A program made the position numbers and the translations under genes. Positions 1-6,737 of a stretch of DNA of 25,256 nt are shown in pieces (position 1 is the stretch's first letter; each line of letters begins with the position of its first letter). Source of the DNA: 2-02-FULL-46-13 sp036517235 (lineage in GTDB: Bacteria; Patescibacteriota; Minisyncoccia; Phycocordibacterales; DSPV01); assembly GCA_036517235.1 (NCBI GenBank), contig DATDXL010000002.1:1-25256 (forward strand). The letters are read 5' to 3'. The notes beneath the pieces are model-generated. The model saw only the letters and a list, made by a program, of their open reading frames with translations, searched no databases and was not told the origin of the DNA.

Positions 1-1
1 G

Positions 2-340
2 GATTTTGAACGAAACGGCAATCGCTGGCTCGAACTTTGCCGTGCCTTCATAAAAGACGCTAACCAAGCCGAAATTGTCGCTTCAGGAGAAAATCTGGAA
101 GCAAAAAGAGATTTTCTCCTGAAAGTCGGCTCGAACCCCCATCTGCGCGCTCGCGCGCTTTTTGCCACTCCGAAAAAATCCTTTGCTCTCCTCGCCGAAT
201 TCCCATACAGCGCGCGAAGCGCGCCCCTCGGTTCAGAAAATTCCGAAGGGTATCTAAGTTTGCTGCGACTGCTGAACGACATCCGAACCATTGCGATGTC
301 CGGAAACACGGTATTTAGCCGTTTTGCGGTCGCCGTTTAG
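2..340 (+). CDS. Large serine recombinase, C-terminal fragment (5' end outside window)
   Basis: An open frame enters from the left edge and stops at TAG 338-340, giving 112 residues. I recognise it by comparison with the complete recombinase at 22737-24491. Both share a W-L-E motif, a phenylalanine-rich helix, a basic K-R-x-F/I stretch, the G-S-N tripeptide and an L-x-x-R/K-x-L strand, in the same order and spacing. In such recombinases this region follows the zinc ribbon and coiled coil and contributes to DNA recognition and subunit contacts. The catalytic domain would lie upstream, outside the window. The last ~35 residues have no counterpart in the other copy, and unlike that copy they do not run into a tRNA. 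The 3' end overlaps the convergent 95-aa gene by 26 nt. The family call is an inference from this internal alignment; the reading frame itself is directly visible. Confidence 0.72.
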   Translation, partial: DFERNGNRWLELCRAFIKDANQAEIVASGENLEAKRDFLLKVGSNPHLRARALFATPKKSFALLAEFPYSARSAPLGSENSEGYLSLLRLLNDIRTIAMSGNTVFSRFAVAV

Positions 341-602
341 CTTGTAACTCTGCCTTGCGCTTCTTCCTCTGGTCTTCGTGATACTGCGGCATGGTCTCCT
401 TTGTGTACGACACCCCGTCTGGTGTGGTGAAAACACCGTCCTTTATCGTCCAACCTTCCGATATCATGCGTTTTCGTATGTCCATTAGCACGTTTCCGAG
501 ATCGACAAAGCCCTGAATCTCCTCATCACTAAAAATTCGACCAGATCCCTCCGGGGTCTTTTTCTCTGAGCCGTCTGAAGGTTTCATCGAAAGGTATGTC
601 AT
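315..602 (-). CDS. Small hypothetical protein (95 aa)
   Basis: This is a highly charged soluble protein with no membrane segment or signal peptide. The middle is predicted helical, followed by a short turn-rich block (W-T-I-K-D-G-V-F-T-T-P-D-G) and a very basic lysine/arginine tail. I do not recognise a family. It is the last gene of the TrlF, 56-aa, 95-aa series and overlaps the 56-aa gene by 74 nt in another frame, so its start is uncertain. An internal ATG at residue 6 (position 587) is an alternative that shortens the overlap. No Shine-Dalgarno site is evident at either start. The tail overlaps the convergent recombinase fragment by 26 nt. The basic tail could bind nucleic acid, but that is only a guess. 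Confidence 0.55.
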   Translation of the reverse strand: MTYLSMKPSDGSEKKTPEGSGRIFSDEEIQGFVDLGNVLMDIRKRMISEGWTIKDGVFTTPDGVSYTKETMPQYHEDQRKKRKAELQAKRRPQNG

Positions 603-699
603 ATGCTTTGTGTAGATTTGCCTCTGCTAACACGGCTTCTTCTTCGGTCTTAGGCTCAACGTATATGTACTCAAGTTTTATGTTCGGTTTCTTTTTCAT
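529..699 (-). CDS. Small conserved-type protein (56 aa) next to recombinase
   Basis: ATG at 699 opens 56 codons ending at TAG 531-529. The protein starts M-K-K-K-P-N-I-K-L-E-Y-I-Y-V-E-P and continues with an acidic helix and a D-x-P-F-D-E-T-F-x-x-L motif. Short proteins with a hydrophobic Y-I-Y strand, an acidic helix and an F-D-E-x-F-x-x-L end are, from memory, frequent beside CPR serine recombinases; that is familiarity, not a search result. It lies 11 nt downstream of the TrlF-like stop codon and overlaps the next gene by 74 nt, which suggests one transcript. Function is unknown. The good codon structure and tight position argue that it is real despite its size. Confidence 0.55.
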   Translation of the reverse strand: MKKKPNIKLEYIYVEPKTEEEAVLAEANLHKAYDIPFDETFRRLREKDPGGIWSNF

Positions 700-710
700 T
701 AGCTGTATGT

Positions 711-3665
711 CTATCCTACCGAAGACCCGTATCGACGCCCACGCTTCTTAAACGGCACAGAGCCGCCCTCAAGAAGTCGTATCGCTTGCTCTCGGATAGC
801 ATCTTTCGTTCCGGAGTTTTCGAGCGAGCCTCCTACATAAGATAACGTGGGATGTTTAGCGCCTTCCGATCTGCCAGCTTTTGCGACAATAACTTGATCT
901 GCGTCGGTAGTAATAACAAGGTTTGGGTTATGCGTCACCAAAATAATCTGCCGTGTCTTTTTTGCCTTGCGCAAGAACGGGACCAAAGACTCGTAGACGG
1001 AAGAGTTATCCAAGTTTCCTTCAGGCTGGTCTATGACAAGCGGGCGATTATCTTGCGTGTCCATAGCCAGGTAGAGAACAAGCAGGACGATACCACGCGT
1101 ACCCGGCGAGAGTACGTTTAAATCGGTACCGCCATATCGGAGCCCATACTCCAGCCCCACATGATCGGTATTGAAGAGCCAACCGTAGACACTTTCTCTG
1201 TTGGCGTGTGCAAGAAGAAGACCGTCAATATCGGTAGGCTCTTTTGCTATATCTTGCGATACAGCCATGAGCCCAGCCTCGATTCCTTTCTGGTCTCGTT
1301 GTAGCCACTTACTGTACAACGATGTCTCGAGGGACTTTACTTTTTCTTTATCGTGGAGAGTGGCAACTTTTTTACGACCATCGAATAAGCTCCTACCTGC
1401 ATCCAGCCATTCTTCGCCCGTTACGACCGGCTGTACGCTTAACTCAAAGCCTGCTTTTGCCCCAGTGGGATCCTCAGCGATTACTTTCTCTAGCGGCTCG
1501 TACAGTTCTTTTAATGCGGTTGCTTCTGCATCAAGCAGGTCAAAGTACGAGAGGTAGGTCTTCATCCGGCTTGCTCTCTTCTTCGTGAGCGTCTCCAAAA
1601 CAGGGCCATCGATCTTCTCGATTTCTTTTTCGAGGCGTTGTTTCTCGGCAGTAGTTTTGGTCTTTTGCTCTTGGAGAGCCAGTAGTCGCTCACGCTGTTT
1701 TTCGTCCGTGGCAAGCAACTTCTTTGACTCGGCTATTCGTGCTGTGAGATCTGCGATGGTTTCGCCTTTCGCAACAAGCTTCTTGGGATTGCCTCGCAGT
1801 GCTTCAGCATTCCTGGTGAGTTCTGCGGAAATGCGCTCGAAGGGCTTCTCCCGGCCCGTCTTAAGCTTTGGCGAGTAGGCGTCGATTTCGATTGCACTAA
1901 GACCGGCTTCCTTTAGTTTTTCTTCCAGTTCATCAAATGCTTCCCCAAGGCCCTGTTCATAAGCGCGTGTTGCTTCCCGTGCAGTTTCGACAAGTCGTAT
2001 ATTACGGTTCACGTTTGCCAGCTCGGTCGTTTTCGACTGTAGTAGTGTGCTCAACTTTTCAATCTCTTTTGCAACAGTCGCGTCAACGCTCCCCTGCAGG
2101 GTAGGTAGCTGTAAATCTATGGCCGCGATGTCCGTCTCACATTTCTTGAGCTGCTGTTGCTTGGCAGTCTTGCCTTTTACCTGATCTTCCAGTTCGACGA
2201 TCTCGCTATTGAGCTTAGCAATGCGGGCCTTTATCTCCGTTTTGCGTGTCTGGATTGTTTCAGTCTTGAGGCGTTTAAGCTCTTCAAAGGAAGCTGTGTC
2301 CAACCTGTCGCTTTCTTCGATGTGGGTGAAGATCACTTCTTCGATTTGCGTTATGAGCTGGCCGCCGGAGATGTCTTGTGAACAGAGTTGCTCAACAAAG
2401 TCTTGGGATAGGTATCGTACACTCGGGAGCTCACCGGAAGGATCATCCTCGAGCTTAATCGCTTCTGACACACTACCATCTCGCCACTTTAGCCTGACGC
2501 TCATCTCTCCAATAAGCGGCCGCGCTTTGCCAATGAAAGACGAACTACCGGCGCTCTTTTGCCATGCATTCGCTCCAAAGGCTATGAGTTCAGCGAGAGC
2601 TGTCTTGCCAGAGCCTTTTTCGCCGATGATGCCGACCAAGCCGGGGTTTAGTGGGATACTACTGTCTTTGAACCACTCCTCTCCGTCAATTAACTCAATC
2701 GAATCAATAATCTTACTTTCATCGATTGGGGTAGGTACTGTAGGCCCGATGTAGACGCGATCTTCTGGCTCGTCCATGACCTGCCTCAGACCCTCAAACG
2801 TAGGGTCGGCCTTTATCCAGCAATAGCGCTGGCCATCAGGCTCAAATAATTTATCTATCGCGTGCGCATCCGATCCATGTATACATGCCTTAAGAGAACC
2901 GTGCTTTCGCACGACCTCATCGGGACTATCGCTCTTCTTTCCAAGAAAATATTCTCTATCGGTAGGATTTGCAGAAAAAAGAAGGTCGCTGAATCTATAC
3001 ATCTCTTCTCGTACGCCGGTAAAGCCGGAATCTTTCGACAATCCACCGAGTCCATCTTTTCCATTCGCCATGACTACTACTGAATTTTCCCGCAACCAAG
3101 CCTGAGATGCATACCACTTCTCAAATACACCGAACTCGGGTTTAAAGACATTGATTCCGTGTCCTAGTGCGCCATGGGGATCAGTCTGCTTTGGATCATG
3201 TGCTGTGCCAAGACGCCTGAGCTCGTCTGGGTGGCACGCGTAGTCGGTGCCATCGTATTTACAGGTAAGGAGCCGGAGTGCACGTTCGGTCTCTTCTACG
3301 TGGCGTGGGTCCTTGGGGTCAATAAGCAGGTGGAGATTGATGGCCCCTCCACCCGACAATTCTGGCGTAATCCGAAACTCAATATTCGGGAATACCATGT
3401 TGAACTGAGAGAGTCGTCCTGCCTGCCGGTATTCCAAAACCTTTTTATACCCCTCGAGCGTGCAGTAGTCCGTAATGCCGATAACCGCGACATCTTTACC
3501 CCTCTCCTCCAGAGCGTCTATGTACTCGTCCCACCCACCAAAACCGTTCTCTAGCGCACTTTCAGGGGTATGGATATGCGGATCCCAACGCCGCCAAAGA
3601 GAGCCCCGGGATTCGGAGATTGCAGGCTCTATTTTGGGCTTCTTGGGTTGAGGGATCTTTGCCAT
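711..3665 (-). CDS. TrlF-like PHP-domain + SMC-type AAA ATPase
   Basis: From ATG 3665 the protein has 984 residues. Residues ~22-300 form a PHP phosphoesterase domain: W-D-x-H-I-H-T at 27-33, G-I-T-D-Y at 63-67 and H-G-S-D-A-H at 263-268, all classical metal-binding positions. An ABC/SMC-type ATPase follows, with Walker A GEKGSGKT at 348-355, a long coiled coil (~450-720), an L-S-P-G-T-R-G signature-like motif, Walker B with catalytic glutamate in V-I-D-Q-P-E-G-N-L-D (~877-886) and a switch histidine in V-T-H-N. This architecture matches what databases call the TrlF family of AAA-like ATPases, which are often found in mobile or conflict-related gene sets. The frame extends upstream to an ATG at 3749, but the added 28 residues are not like a PHP N-terminus, so I prefer 3665. 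Two small genes follow. A role in defence is plausible but not shown. Confidence 0.85.
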   Translation of the reverse strand: MAKIPQPKKPKIEPAISESRGSLWRRWDPHIHTPESALENGFGGWDEYIDALEERGKDVAVIGITDYCTLEGYKKVLEYRQAGRLSQFNMVFPNIEFRITPELSGGGAINLHLLIDPKDPRHVEETERALRLLTCKYDGTDYACHPDELRRLGTAHDPKQTDPHGALGHGINVFKPEFGVFEKWYASQAWLRENSVVVMANGKDGLGGLSKDSGFTGVREEMYRFSDLLFSANPTDREYFLGKKSDSPDEVVRKHGSLKACIHGSDAHAIDKLFEPDGQRYCWIKADPTFEGLRQVMDEPEDRVYIGPTVPTPIDESKIIDSIELIDGEEWFKDSSIPLNPGLVGIIGEKGSGKTALAELIAFGANAWQKSAGSSSFIGKARPLIGEMSVRLKWRDGSVSEAIKLEDDPSGELPSVRYLSQDFVEQLCSQDISGGQLITQIEEVIFTHIEESDRLDTASFEELKRLKTETIQTRKTEIKARIAKLNSEIVELEDQVKGKTAKQQQLKKCETDIAAIDLQLPTLQGSVDATVAKEIEKLSTLLQSKTTELANVNRNIRLVETAREATRAYEQGLGEAFDELEEKLKEAGLSAIEIDAYSPKLKTGREKPFERISAELTRNAEALRGNPKKLVAKGETIADLTARIAESKKLLATDEKQRERLLALQEQKTKTTAEKQRLEKEIEKIDGPVLETLTKKRASRMKTYLSYFDLLDAEATALKELYEPLEKVIAEDPTGAKAGFELSVQPVVTGEEWLDAGRSLFDGRKKVATLHDKEKVKSLETSLYSKWLQRDQKGIEAGLMAVSQDIAKEPTDIDGLLLAHANRESVYGWLFNTDHVGLEYGLRYGGTDLNVLSPGTRGIVLLVLYLAMDTQDNRPLVIDQPEGNLDNSSVYESLVPFLRKAKKTRQIILVTHNPNLVITTDADQVIVAKAGRSEGAKHPTLSYVGGSLENSGTKDAIREQAIRLLEGGSVPFKKRGRRYGSSVG

Positions 3666-3818
3666 TCTCAACAGTATGAACCCTACAAAAATAGGCGCAA
3701 ATCGGCCATTTCGGAGAATTTGGCAAATCTTTCCCCAAGTGCGCGACATAGGCCATATCTCTCTGCTTTCAGCGTTCCTTATTTCGGGGTGCAGATAATA
3801 TACTGGCTTCGTCTAAAT

Positions 3819-4313
3819 CTAGAGGGATGTGACTGCGGCTTTTAAATTGCCGGCATCATTGACCACATCGACAAGACCAGCACGACCACAAAGATTTAAA
3901 AAGCGATCAAAGCGTTTTGTATATTGGCCATTATAGAATACCCGGCTCATACCGGCTCGTTTATCAACCAGTTTGAGCATCCTGTTGGTCCTATAGAGAA
4001 GCCTGCCGTGCTTGGACGTGCGGTTTATATAAGAAAGTTCGTAGCGTAGCCGGTAGCAGGCCCGACACCGGTATTCTCTCTTGCCTGGTGGTAGATACAG
4101 CTTATTGCACCGCGCTCCACAAGCACATACGAAATAGCGTCGTATGCCGAATGTAATGGCCTGCTCGGTTAACATGATTTGTTGTGGTAAATGACCATCA
4201 CCTGCGTCAAAAACAAGGGAAGCTTCATCATCGGCATATTTGAAACGGAGGTCCTTTCTAATGGCCCCAATTGATATCTTCTGGCACTCCTCAACTAAAT
4301 ATACTGGATTCAC
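3819..4313 (-). CDS. Zinc-ribbon protein, probably mobile-element encoded (164 aa)
   Basis: Reading starts at GTG 4313, with a weak TAGG upstream. Residues 63-86 contain C-x-C-G-x-x-C-x-x-L-Y, then C-R-x-C-x-x-L-R-Y: cysteines 63, 65, 69, 83 and 86, forming a probable zinc ribbon. The segment before it resembles a beta-rich domain and the segment after it (100-125) is strongly basic and helical (R-L-L-Y-R-T-N-R-M). Proteins with this C-G-x-x-C-x-x-L-Y / C-R-x-C-x-x-L-x-Y pattern occur as short hypothetical proteins in mobile elements; I know no assigned function. The gene lies 153 nt upstream of the TrlF-like gene on the same strand and may be separately transcribed. Nucleic-acid binding is the simplest inference. 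Confidence 0.7.
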   Translation of the reverse strand: MNPVYLVEECQKISIGAIRKDLRFKYADDEASLVFDAGDGHLPQQIMLTEQAITFGIRRYFVCACGARCNKLYLPPGKREYRCRACYRLRYELSYINRTSKHGRLLYRTNRMLKLVDKRAGMSRVFYNGQYTKRFDRFLNLCGRAGLVDVVNDAGNLKAAVTSL

Positions 4314-4428
4314 AACCTAAGGATACTAGAGACCAAAAGTGACTCCTAAAAAATTGCAGAAAATTTTAGTGACCATGCAATTTTGAGGTGGACCTTCCCC
4401 GGGGTGTCTTTGACCATGGCCGCCGAAT

Positions 4429-4457
4429 AGGAGGTTGGCTTAGAAGCAGCCATCCTT
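4429..4457 (+). other. 23S rRNA helix 43 (L11-binding / GTPase-centre) fragment outside an rRNA gene
   Basis: The segment contains TTGGCTTAGAAGCAGCCA flanked by AGGAGG and TCCTT. As I remember it, this equals the bacterial 23S rRNA GTPase-associated centre (E. coli ~1055-1083) over 29 nt. Compared with E. coli it carries a G-C pair in place of U-A in the lower stem, a compensated change also seen in other bacterial rRNAs. The next part of the rRNA (helix 44 side) is absent: after CCTT the sequence diverges completely, and so does the upstream side. It is therefore a fragment or a mimic, not an rRNA gene. Recognition rests on memory of the rRNA sequence. Confidence 0.68.
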
Positions 4458-4558
4458 GGATAAACTTAAAAAGTAAGAAAAAAACGTCTCTAGGTTGCCT
4501 TAAATACCACCTGGGATTGTCCAACGTCCCTTACCGAATCACCCCCCCGCTCAAGCCC

Positions 4559-4587
4559 TTACCACTTGAAAAGTGAAGACTTAAATT
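4559..4587 (+). promoter_or_regulatory. Candidate sigma-70 promoter for the 4649 operon
   Basis: TTACCA (4559-4564), a 17-nt spacer and TAAATT (4582-4587) match four of six consensus bases each. The spacer contains a small palindrome, CACTT-GAA-AAGTG (4563-4575), which could be an operator. It lies 60 nt upstream of the first gene of the plus-strand trio. Only sequence similarity supports it. Confidence 0.35.
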
Positions 4588-4648
4588 AGTAAACACAAGA
4601 GTCCTTTGTCGCGCAGTCGGAGCGGCGTGTATTTATGCCTGCAATGTA

Positions 4649-4948
4649 ATGAGGAGTGTAAAAGAAATTCTGGCCAGTCCATACCGTGGTAGCGAAAAGA
4701 CCTACGAGATGGTCAAGGAACAAATAGAAAAGCGGTGGGGTGAAGAAGTCGCAGAGGACTTTGACCCCCACACAGATGCCATGCCGTATAGCTCGTGGGT
4801 AGCGTATGGATTCATCGTCAAGAAGGGGCAGAAAGCCCTGAAGTCCATCACCTTTGTGGAGGTGAAAGACAAAGACGACAAAGTGGTACGCAAGATAAAG
4901 CGCACAGTGAATCTCTTCCACAAGCGCCAGGTGGAGAAAGCTGTATGA
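4649..4948 (+). CDS. ArdC N-terminal-like ssDNA-binding domain protein (99 aa)
   Basis: The central part reads S-S-W-V-A-Y-G-F-I-V-K-K-G-Q-K-A-L, then a beta strand, a charged turn (K-D-K-D-D-K) and V-N-L-F-H-K-R-Q-V. This order (W-x-x-x-G-x-x-V-x-K-G-x-K, strand, acidic turn, V-x-L-F-x-x-x-Q-V) resembles the N-terminal ssDNA-binding domain of ArdC antirestriction proteins, but without the metallopeptidase domain. Such reduced forms occur on phages and mobile elements. The start ATG abuts the stop of a five-codon mini-frame. The stop overlaps the next start (ATGA), a sign of translational coupling. Together with the two following genes it looks like a small DNA-handling operon ending at the terminator near 5710. 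The family link is moderate. Confidence 0.6.
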   Translation: MRSVKEILASPYRGSEKTYEMVKEQIEKRWGEEVAEDFDPHTDAMPYSSWVAYGFIVKKGQKALKSITFVEVKDKDDKVVRKIKRTVNLFHKRQVEKAV

Positions 4949-5349
4949 CGGTCCGCAGAATGGCCGTTGTACGCGCCCCCAGCACCAATGGCAAGCCAAT
5001 GATCCGCATCGTAAACAATTTGCTTACGAAAGCGGGGTTCGAGATAGGCACTCCCATCGAGGTTGTCTATCAGCAAAACATTATTACGTTAAGAATACTA
5101 GAAAATGCAAACACAATACAAAAGCCGCCCGGTCCGGTCGCCATTTCAACCGCATCCGGTGAAGCAGGCGCAGGAGAGGGCAATGAATACGCAGGACGAA
5201 CACAATCCAATCCGACAGATGCTAGAAAAGTTGTGCCAAGCCCATTACAGCCTCTCCGCTACGTTTTCTCCGGACATTGGAACCATGACAGCCCTAAACA
5301 AGACACCGGGCTTGGTAGCCGTCAAATGCGAATTGCGCTTAGACGGTAG
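4945..5349 (+). CDS. SymE/AbrB-fold-like small protein, C-terminus overlapping next gene
   Basis: The start codon overlaps the previous stop (ATGA at 4945-4948). Residues ~18-52 hold I-R-I-x-N-x-x-L-x-K-A-G-F-E-I-G-T-P-I-E-V, then a Y-x-x-N-I-I-T-L-R-I strand. This is the pattern of SymE-type and other swapped-hairpin (AbrB-like) proteins, which bind nucleic acid or act as toxins. After residue ~80 the composition loses the look of a conserved domain, and this part overlaps the following gene by 167 nt in another frame. Either the tail is a long, poorly constrained extension, or a frameshift removed a nearer stop. An internal ATG at 4960 is an alternative start. The domain is reasonably supported; its activity is not. 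Confidence 0.55.
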   Translation: MTVRRMAVVRAPSTNGKPMIRIVNNLLTKAGFEIGTPIEVVYQQNIITLRILENANTIQKPPGPVAISTASGEAGAGEGNEYAGRTQSNPTDARKVVPSPLQPLRYVFSGHWNHDSPKQDTGLGSRQMRIALRR

Positions 5350-5584
5350 ACCTATAGGCCTCGGGCATGGCTCCACGGCCATCTCAAGGCTCAATAAAGG
5401 CATCGATAGGGCCCTGTACTCATGCCTCAATGGCGCACTTATGTCGGCTATTAACTCCGCCTGCAAGAGCCTCGATATTATCCGGCTCGAAGGAGGCCAG
5501 GAGCAGCTCGGTGAGGCGTACAAGACAGTACGAGGCGAGGAATCACAGCCTGCTACCGACAAACAGAAATCGTACCTGCGGTAG
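5183..5584 (+). CDS. Unassigned protein, probable DNA-recombination role, ending at an in-frame TAG
   Basis: ATG 5183 is preceded by a good Shine-Dalgarno (GGAGAGGG), which decides the start over the upstream in-frame ATG at 5105. The 133-residue product has a beta-rich N-terminus and a helical block R-L-N-K-G-I-D-R-A-L-Y, then S-A-I-N-S-A-C-K-S-L-D-I-I-R, followed by P-A-T-D-K-Q-K-S-Y-L-R. The last motif is the usual beginning of a ~45-residue DUF3072-like helical tail, and that tail is present in frame after the TAG. The gene is therefore either truncated by a nonsense mutation or read through. Its neighbours (ArdC-like, SymE-like) suggest a role in handling single-stranded DNA, perhaps annealing, but I cannot assign a family to the main domain. 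Confidence 0.65.
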   Translation: MNTQDEHNPIRQMLEKLCQAHYSLSATFSPDIGTMTALNKTPGLVAVKCELRLDGRPIGLGHGSTAISRLNKGIDRALYSCLNGALMSAINSACKSLDIIRLEGGQEQLGEAYKTVRGEESQPATDKQKSYLR

Positions 5585-5695
5585 TTGATACTGCTCAACG
5601 CCGAGGACGATACCGATCGTCAGCAACGCATAAACCAGATAAGCGAGTTGACGAAAGAGGAGGCGAGTCAGCAGATACAGATGCTGGCGCGATAG
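5585..5695 (+). pseudogene. In-frame continuation of the 5183 gene beyond its TAG stop
   Basis: Directly after TAG 5582-5584 the same frame stays open for 36 codons to TAG 5693-5695. It reads as a natural continuation of the A-T-D-K-Q-K-S-Y-L-R motif: L-I-L-L-N-A, a charged helix, then L-T-K-E-E-A-S-Q-Q-I-Q-M-L, as in DUF3072-like tails. There is no start codon with a ribosome site of its own. It sits just before the terminator, where the end of the original gene would be expected. Confidence 0.6.
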
Positions 5696-5709
5696 CAGTT
5701 CACATTAAG

Positions 5710-5737
5710 CGGCGATCTTAACCGGTCGCCGTTTTTT
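5710..5737 (+). terminator. Rho-independent terminator of the 4649-5695 operon
   Basis: CGGCGATC and GGTCGCCG form an 8-bp stem (one G-U pair) around a TTAACC loop, followed by TTTTTT at 5732-5737. It lies 15 nt after the extended frame of the last gene and 11 nt from the end of the convergent HD gene. Confidence 0.85.
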
Positions 5738-5747
5738 GTGCTGCTAC

Positions 5748-6620
5748 TTATCTCCCAACCGAGAGTACAGCAAGAGTGTTTTGCTCACAGCGTGGGCAGA
5801 CATTATCCTCCGTCCCGAGGTCATATCGTTCCATCTTGCCGTGCAGTTCACATTCAACACCTGCCGCAGACACAGTGGCCAAGCCGAGATTGAACCCTGT
5901 GCCGTGCTCCTTGCAGAAGTAGAAGGTGCAATTGGGATGCTTAAACTCAACCCCGAAGCCACAGTTGTCGTCTTCGCAGTGGACTAACGCTATGCGCCTT
6001 ATTTTCTGTTGCTCTGCGTCTAGGTAGAGCTCAGGGAGTGGTGGAGCGACCATAAGCTCCAACTGACCGGCGAGATAGGTTATATCCCCGGCAAGTGGAC
6101 TCTCCGGCCACCGCTTAACGATGGCGTCTATTGCTTGCAGGTAGTGCCCGAGTATTTTGTCCTTCGGCGCGTTAAAGCGTGCAAACACCTCGTCTCCGTC
6201 CTTCTTGTGGTCCTCCAGGAGCTCCGTGGCGTTTGCTAGGATGTCGGCTGATTTGAGCAGGAGGGAGTCTTGGGAGAATTCCTGTATGTGCTCTAGGGCT
6301 TCTTTCTTGCGCTCATCCCAGGGCAGATCCTTGCGGGTTTCGGTAACACTGGCGACCAGTTGGGCTATATCGGCTCCAAATGCTTCGCTCAGGGCATCCT
6401 GCGTGACTTTATGACCCTCGGTGCTGTCTTCTATCGTGTCGTGGAGTATTCCGGCTGCTATAACCGGCTCACTTGCGCTTGCGCGGGCAAGGATCAGCCC
6501 AACGCTCAGGGGATGGGTAATGTACGGGATGTCTTTGCCTTTGCGCTTCTGTTTCTGGTCAACCTCGTGCACCTGCGTGGCGAACCGAATCGCTTTTTGT
6601 ATTAGTGGTGTGTACTGCAT
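5748..6620 (-). CDS. RelA/SpoT-type HD hydrolase with Cys-rich C-terminal domain
   Basis: The first ~180 residues match the (p)ppGpp hydrolase HD domain of RelA/SpoT and small alarmone hydrolases. Residues fit in order: P-Y-I-T-H-P (32-37), L-H-D-T-I-E-D (59-65, the HD pair plus E-D), F-G-A-D-I-A-Q-L-V with V-T-E-T, and K-S-A-D-I-L-A-N (123-130, the K-x-A-D-x-x-x-N motif). No synthetase domain follows. Residues ~205-290 instead hold repeated cysteines and histidines (C-E-D-D-N-C, F-C-K-E-H, C-E-L-H-G, C-P-R-C), probably one or two zinc-binding modules. The likely reaction is hydrolysis of a pyrophosphorylated nucleotide; the true substrate is open. It starts at ATG 6620 without a Shine-Dalgarno and lies 60 nt downstream of a structured RNA and its terminator. 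Confidence 0.8.
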   Translation of the reverse strand: MQYTPLIQKAIRFATQVHEVDQKQKRKGKDIPYITHPLSVGLILARASASEPVIAAGILHDTIEDSTEGHKVTQDALSEAFGADIAQLVASVTETRKDLPWDERKKEALEHIQEFSQDSLLLKSADILANATELLEDHKKDGDEVFARFNAPKDKILGHYLQAIDAIVKRWPESPLAGDITYLAGQLELMVAPPLPELYLDAEQQKIRRIALVHCEDDNCGFGVEFKHPNCTFYFCKEHGTGFNLGLATVSAAGVECELHGKMERYDLGTEDNVCPRCEQNTLAVLSVGR

Positions 6621-6680
6621 ATGTGTTTGTGTGTAATTTGCTAATGGCTCTTGGCCGGAGCTGTTGCGACTACAACAAAC

Positions 6681-6737
6681 AAAAAACGGCTAAGAGAATT
6701 AGTCCAGCTCGACCGCTGAACGAAATCTCCCAACCGT
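6681..6737 (-). terminator. Terminator closing the structured RNA
   Basis: On the minus strand, ACGGTTGGGAGA (6737-6726) pairs over 12 positions, including G-U pairs, with TCTCTTAGCCGT (6697-6686). An inner 7-bp helix, GTTCAGC/GCTGGAC, closes a GGTCGA loop. Six T follow (6686-6681). It can end a small RNA or act as an attenuator before the HD gene. Confidence 0.75.

Larger units (their letters stand above)
4314..4648. other. 335-bp non-coding stretch between divergent genes
   Basis: No convincing gene lies here. A 62-codon plus frame at 4388-4576 has low-complexity, non-protein-like composition. The stretch holds a 9-bp inverted repeat (AAAATTGCA 4350-4358 and TGCAATTTT 4376-4384, 17-nt loop), a 29-nt 23S rRNA-like segment (4429-4457) and a plausible plus-strand promoter (4559-4587). 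A tiny open frame, ATG at 4634 to TAA at 4646-4648, ends directly against the ATG of the next gene and could couple translation. Confidence 0.6.

Noticed and set aside
127..143. T-loop-like bases suggesting a tRNA near the left edge
   Set aside because: They encode the G-S-N motif of the recombinase C-terminus; no acceptor, D or anticodon stems surround them.
2209..2754. 181-codon plus-strand frame inside the TrlF-like gene
   Set aside because: It lies antisense to the Walker A and coiled-coil region; serine-rich shadow composition and no motif.
3666..3749. Upstream extension of the TrlF-like gene to the ATG at 3749
   Set aside because: The added 28 residues do not resemble a PHP N-terminus, and the ATG at 3665 places W-D-x-H-I-H-T at a usual distance from the start.
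4350..4384. Inverted repeat as a terminator or insertion-sequence end
   Set aside because: No T-run follows the stem, and no transposase or matching second end was found in the window.
4388..4576. 62-codon plus-strand frame between the zinc-ribbon and ArdC-like genes
   Set aside because: It runs through the rRNA-like segment, has no ribosome site and its composition is not protein-like.
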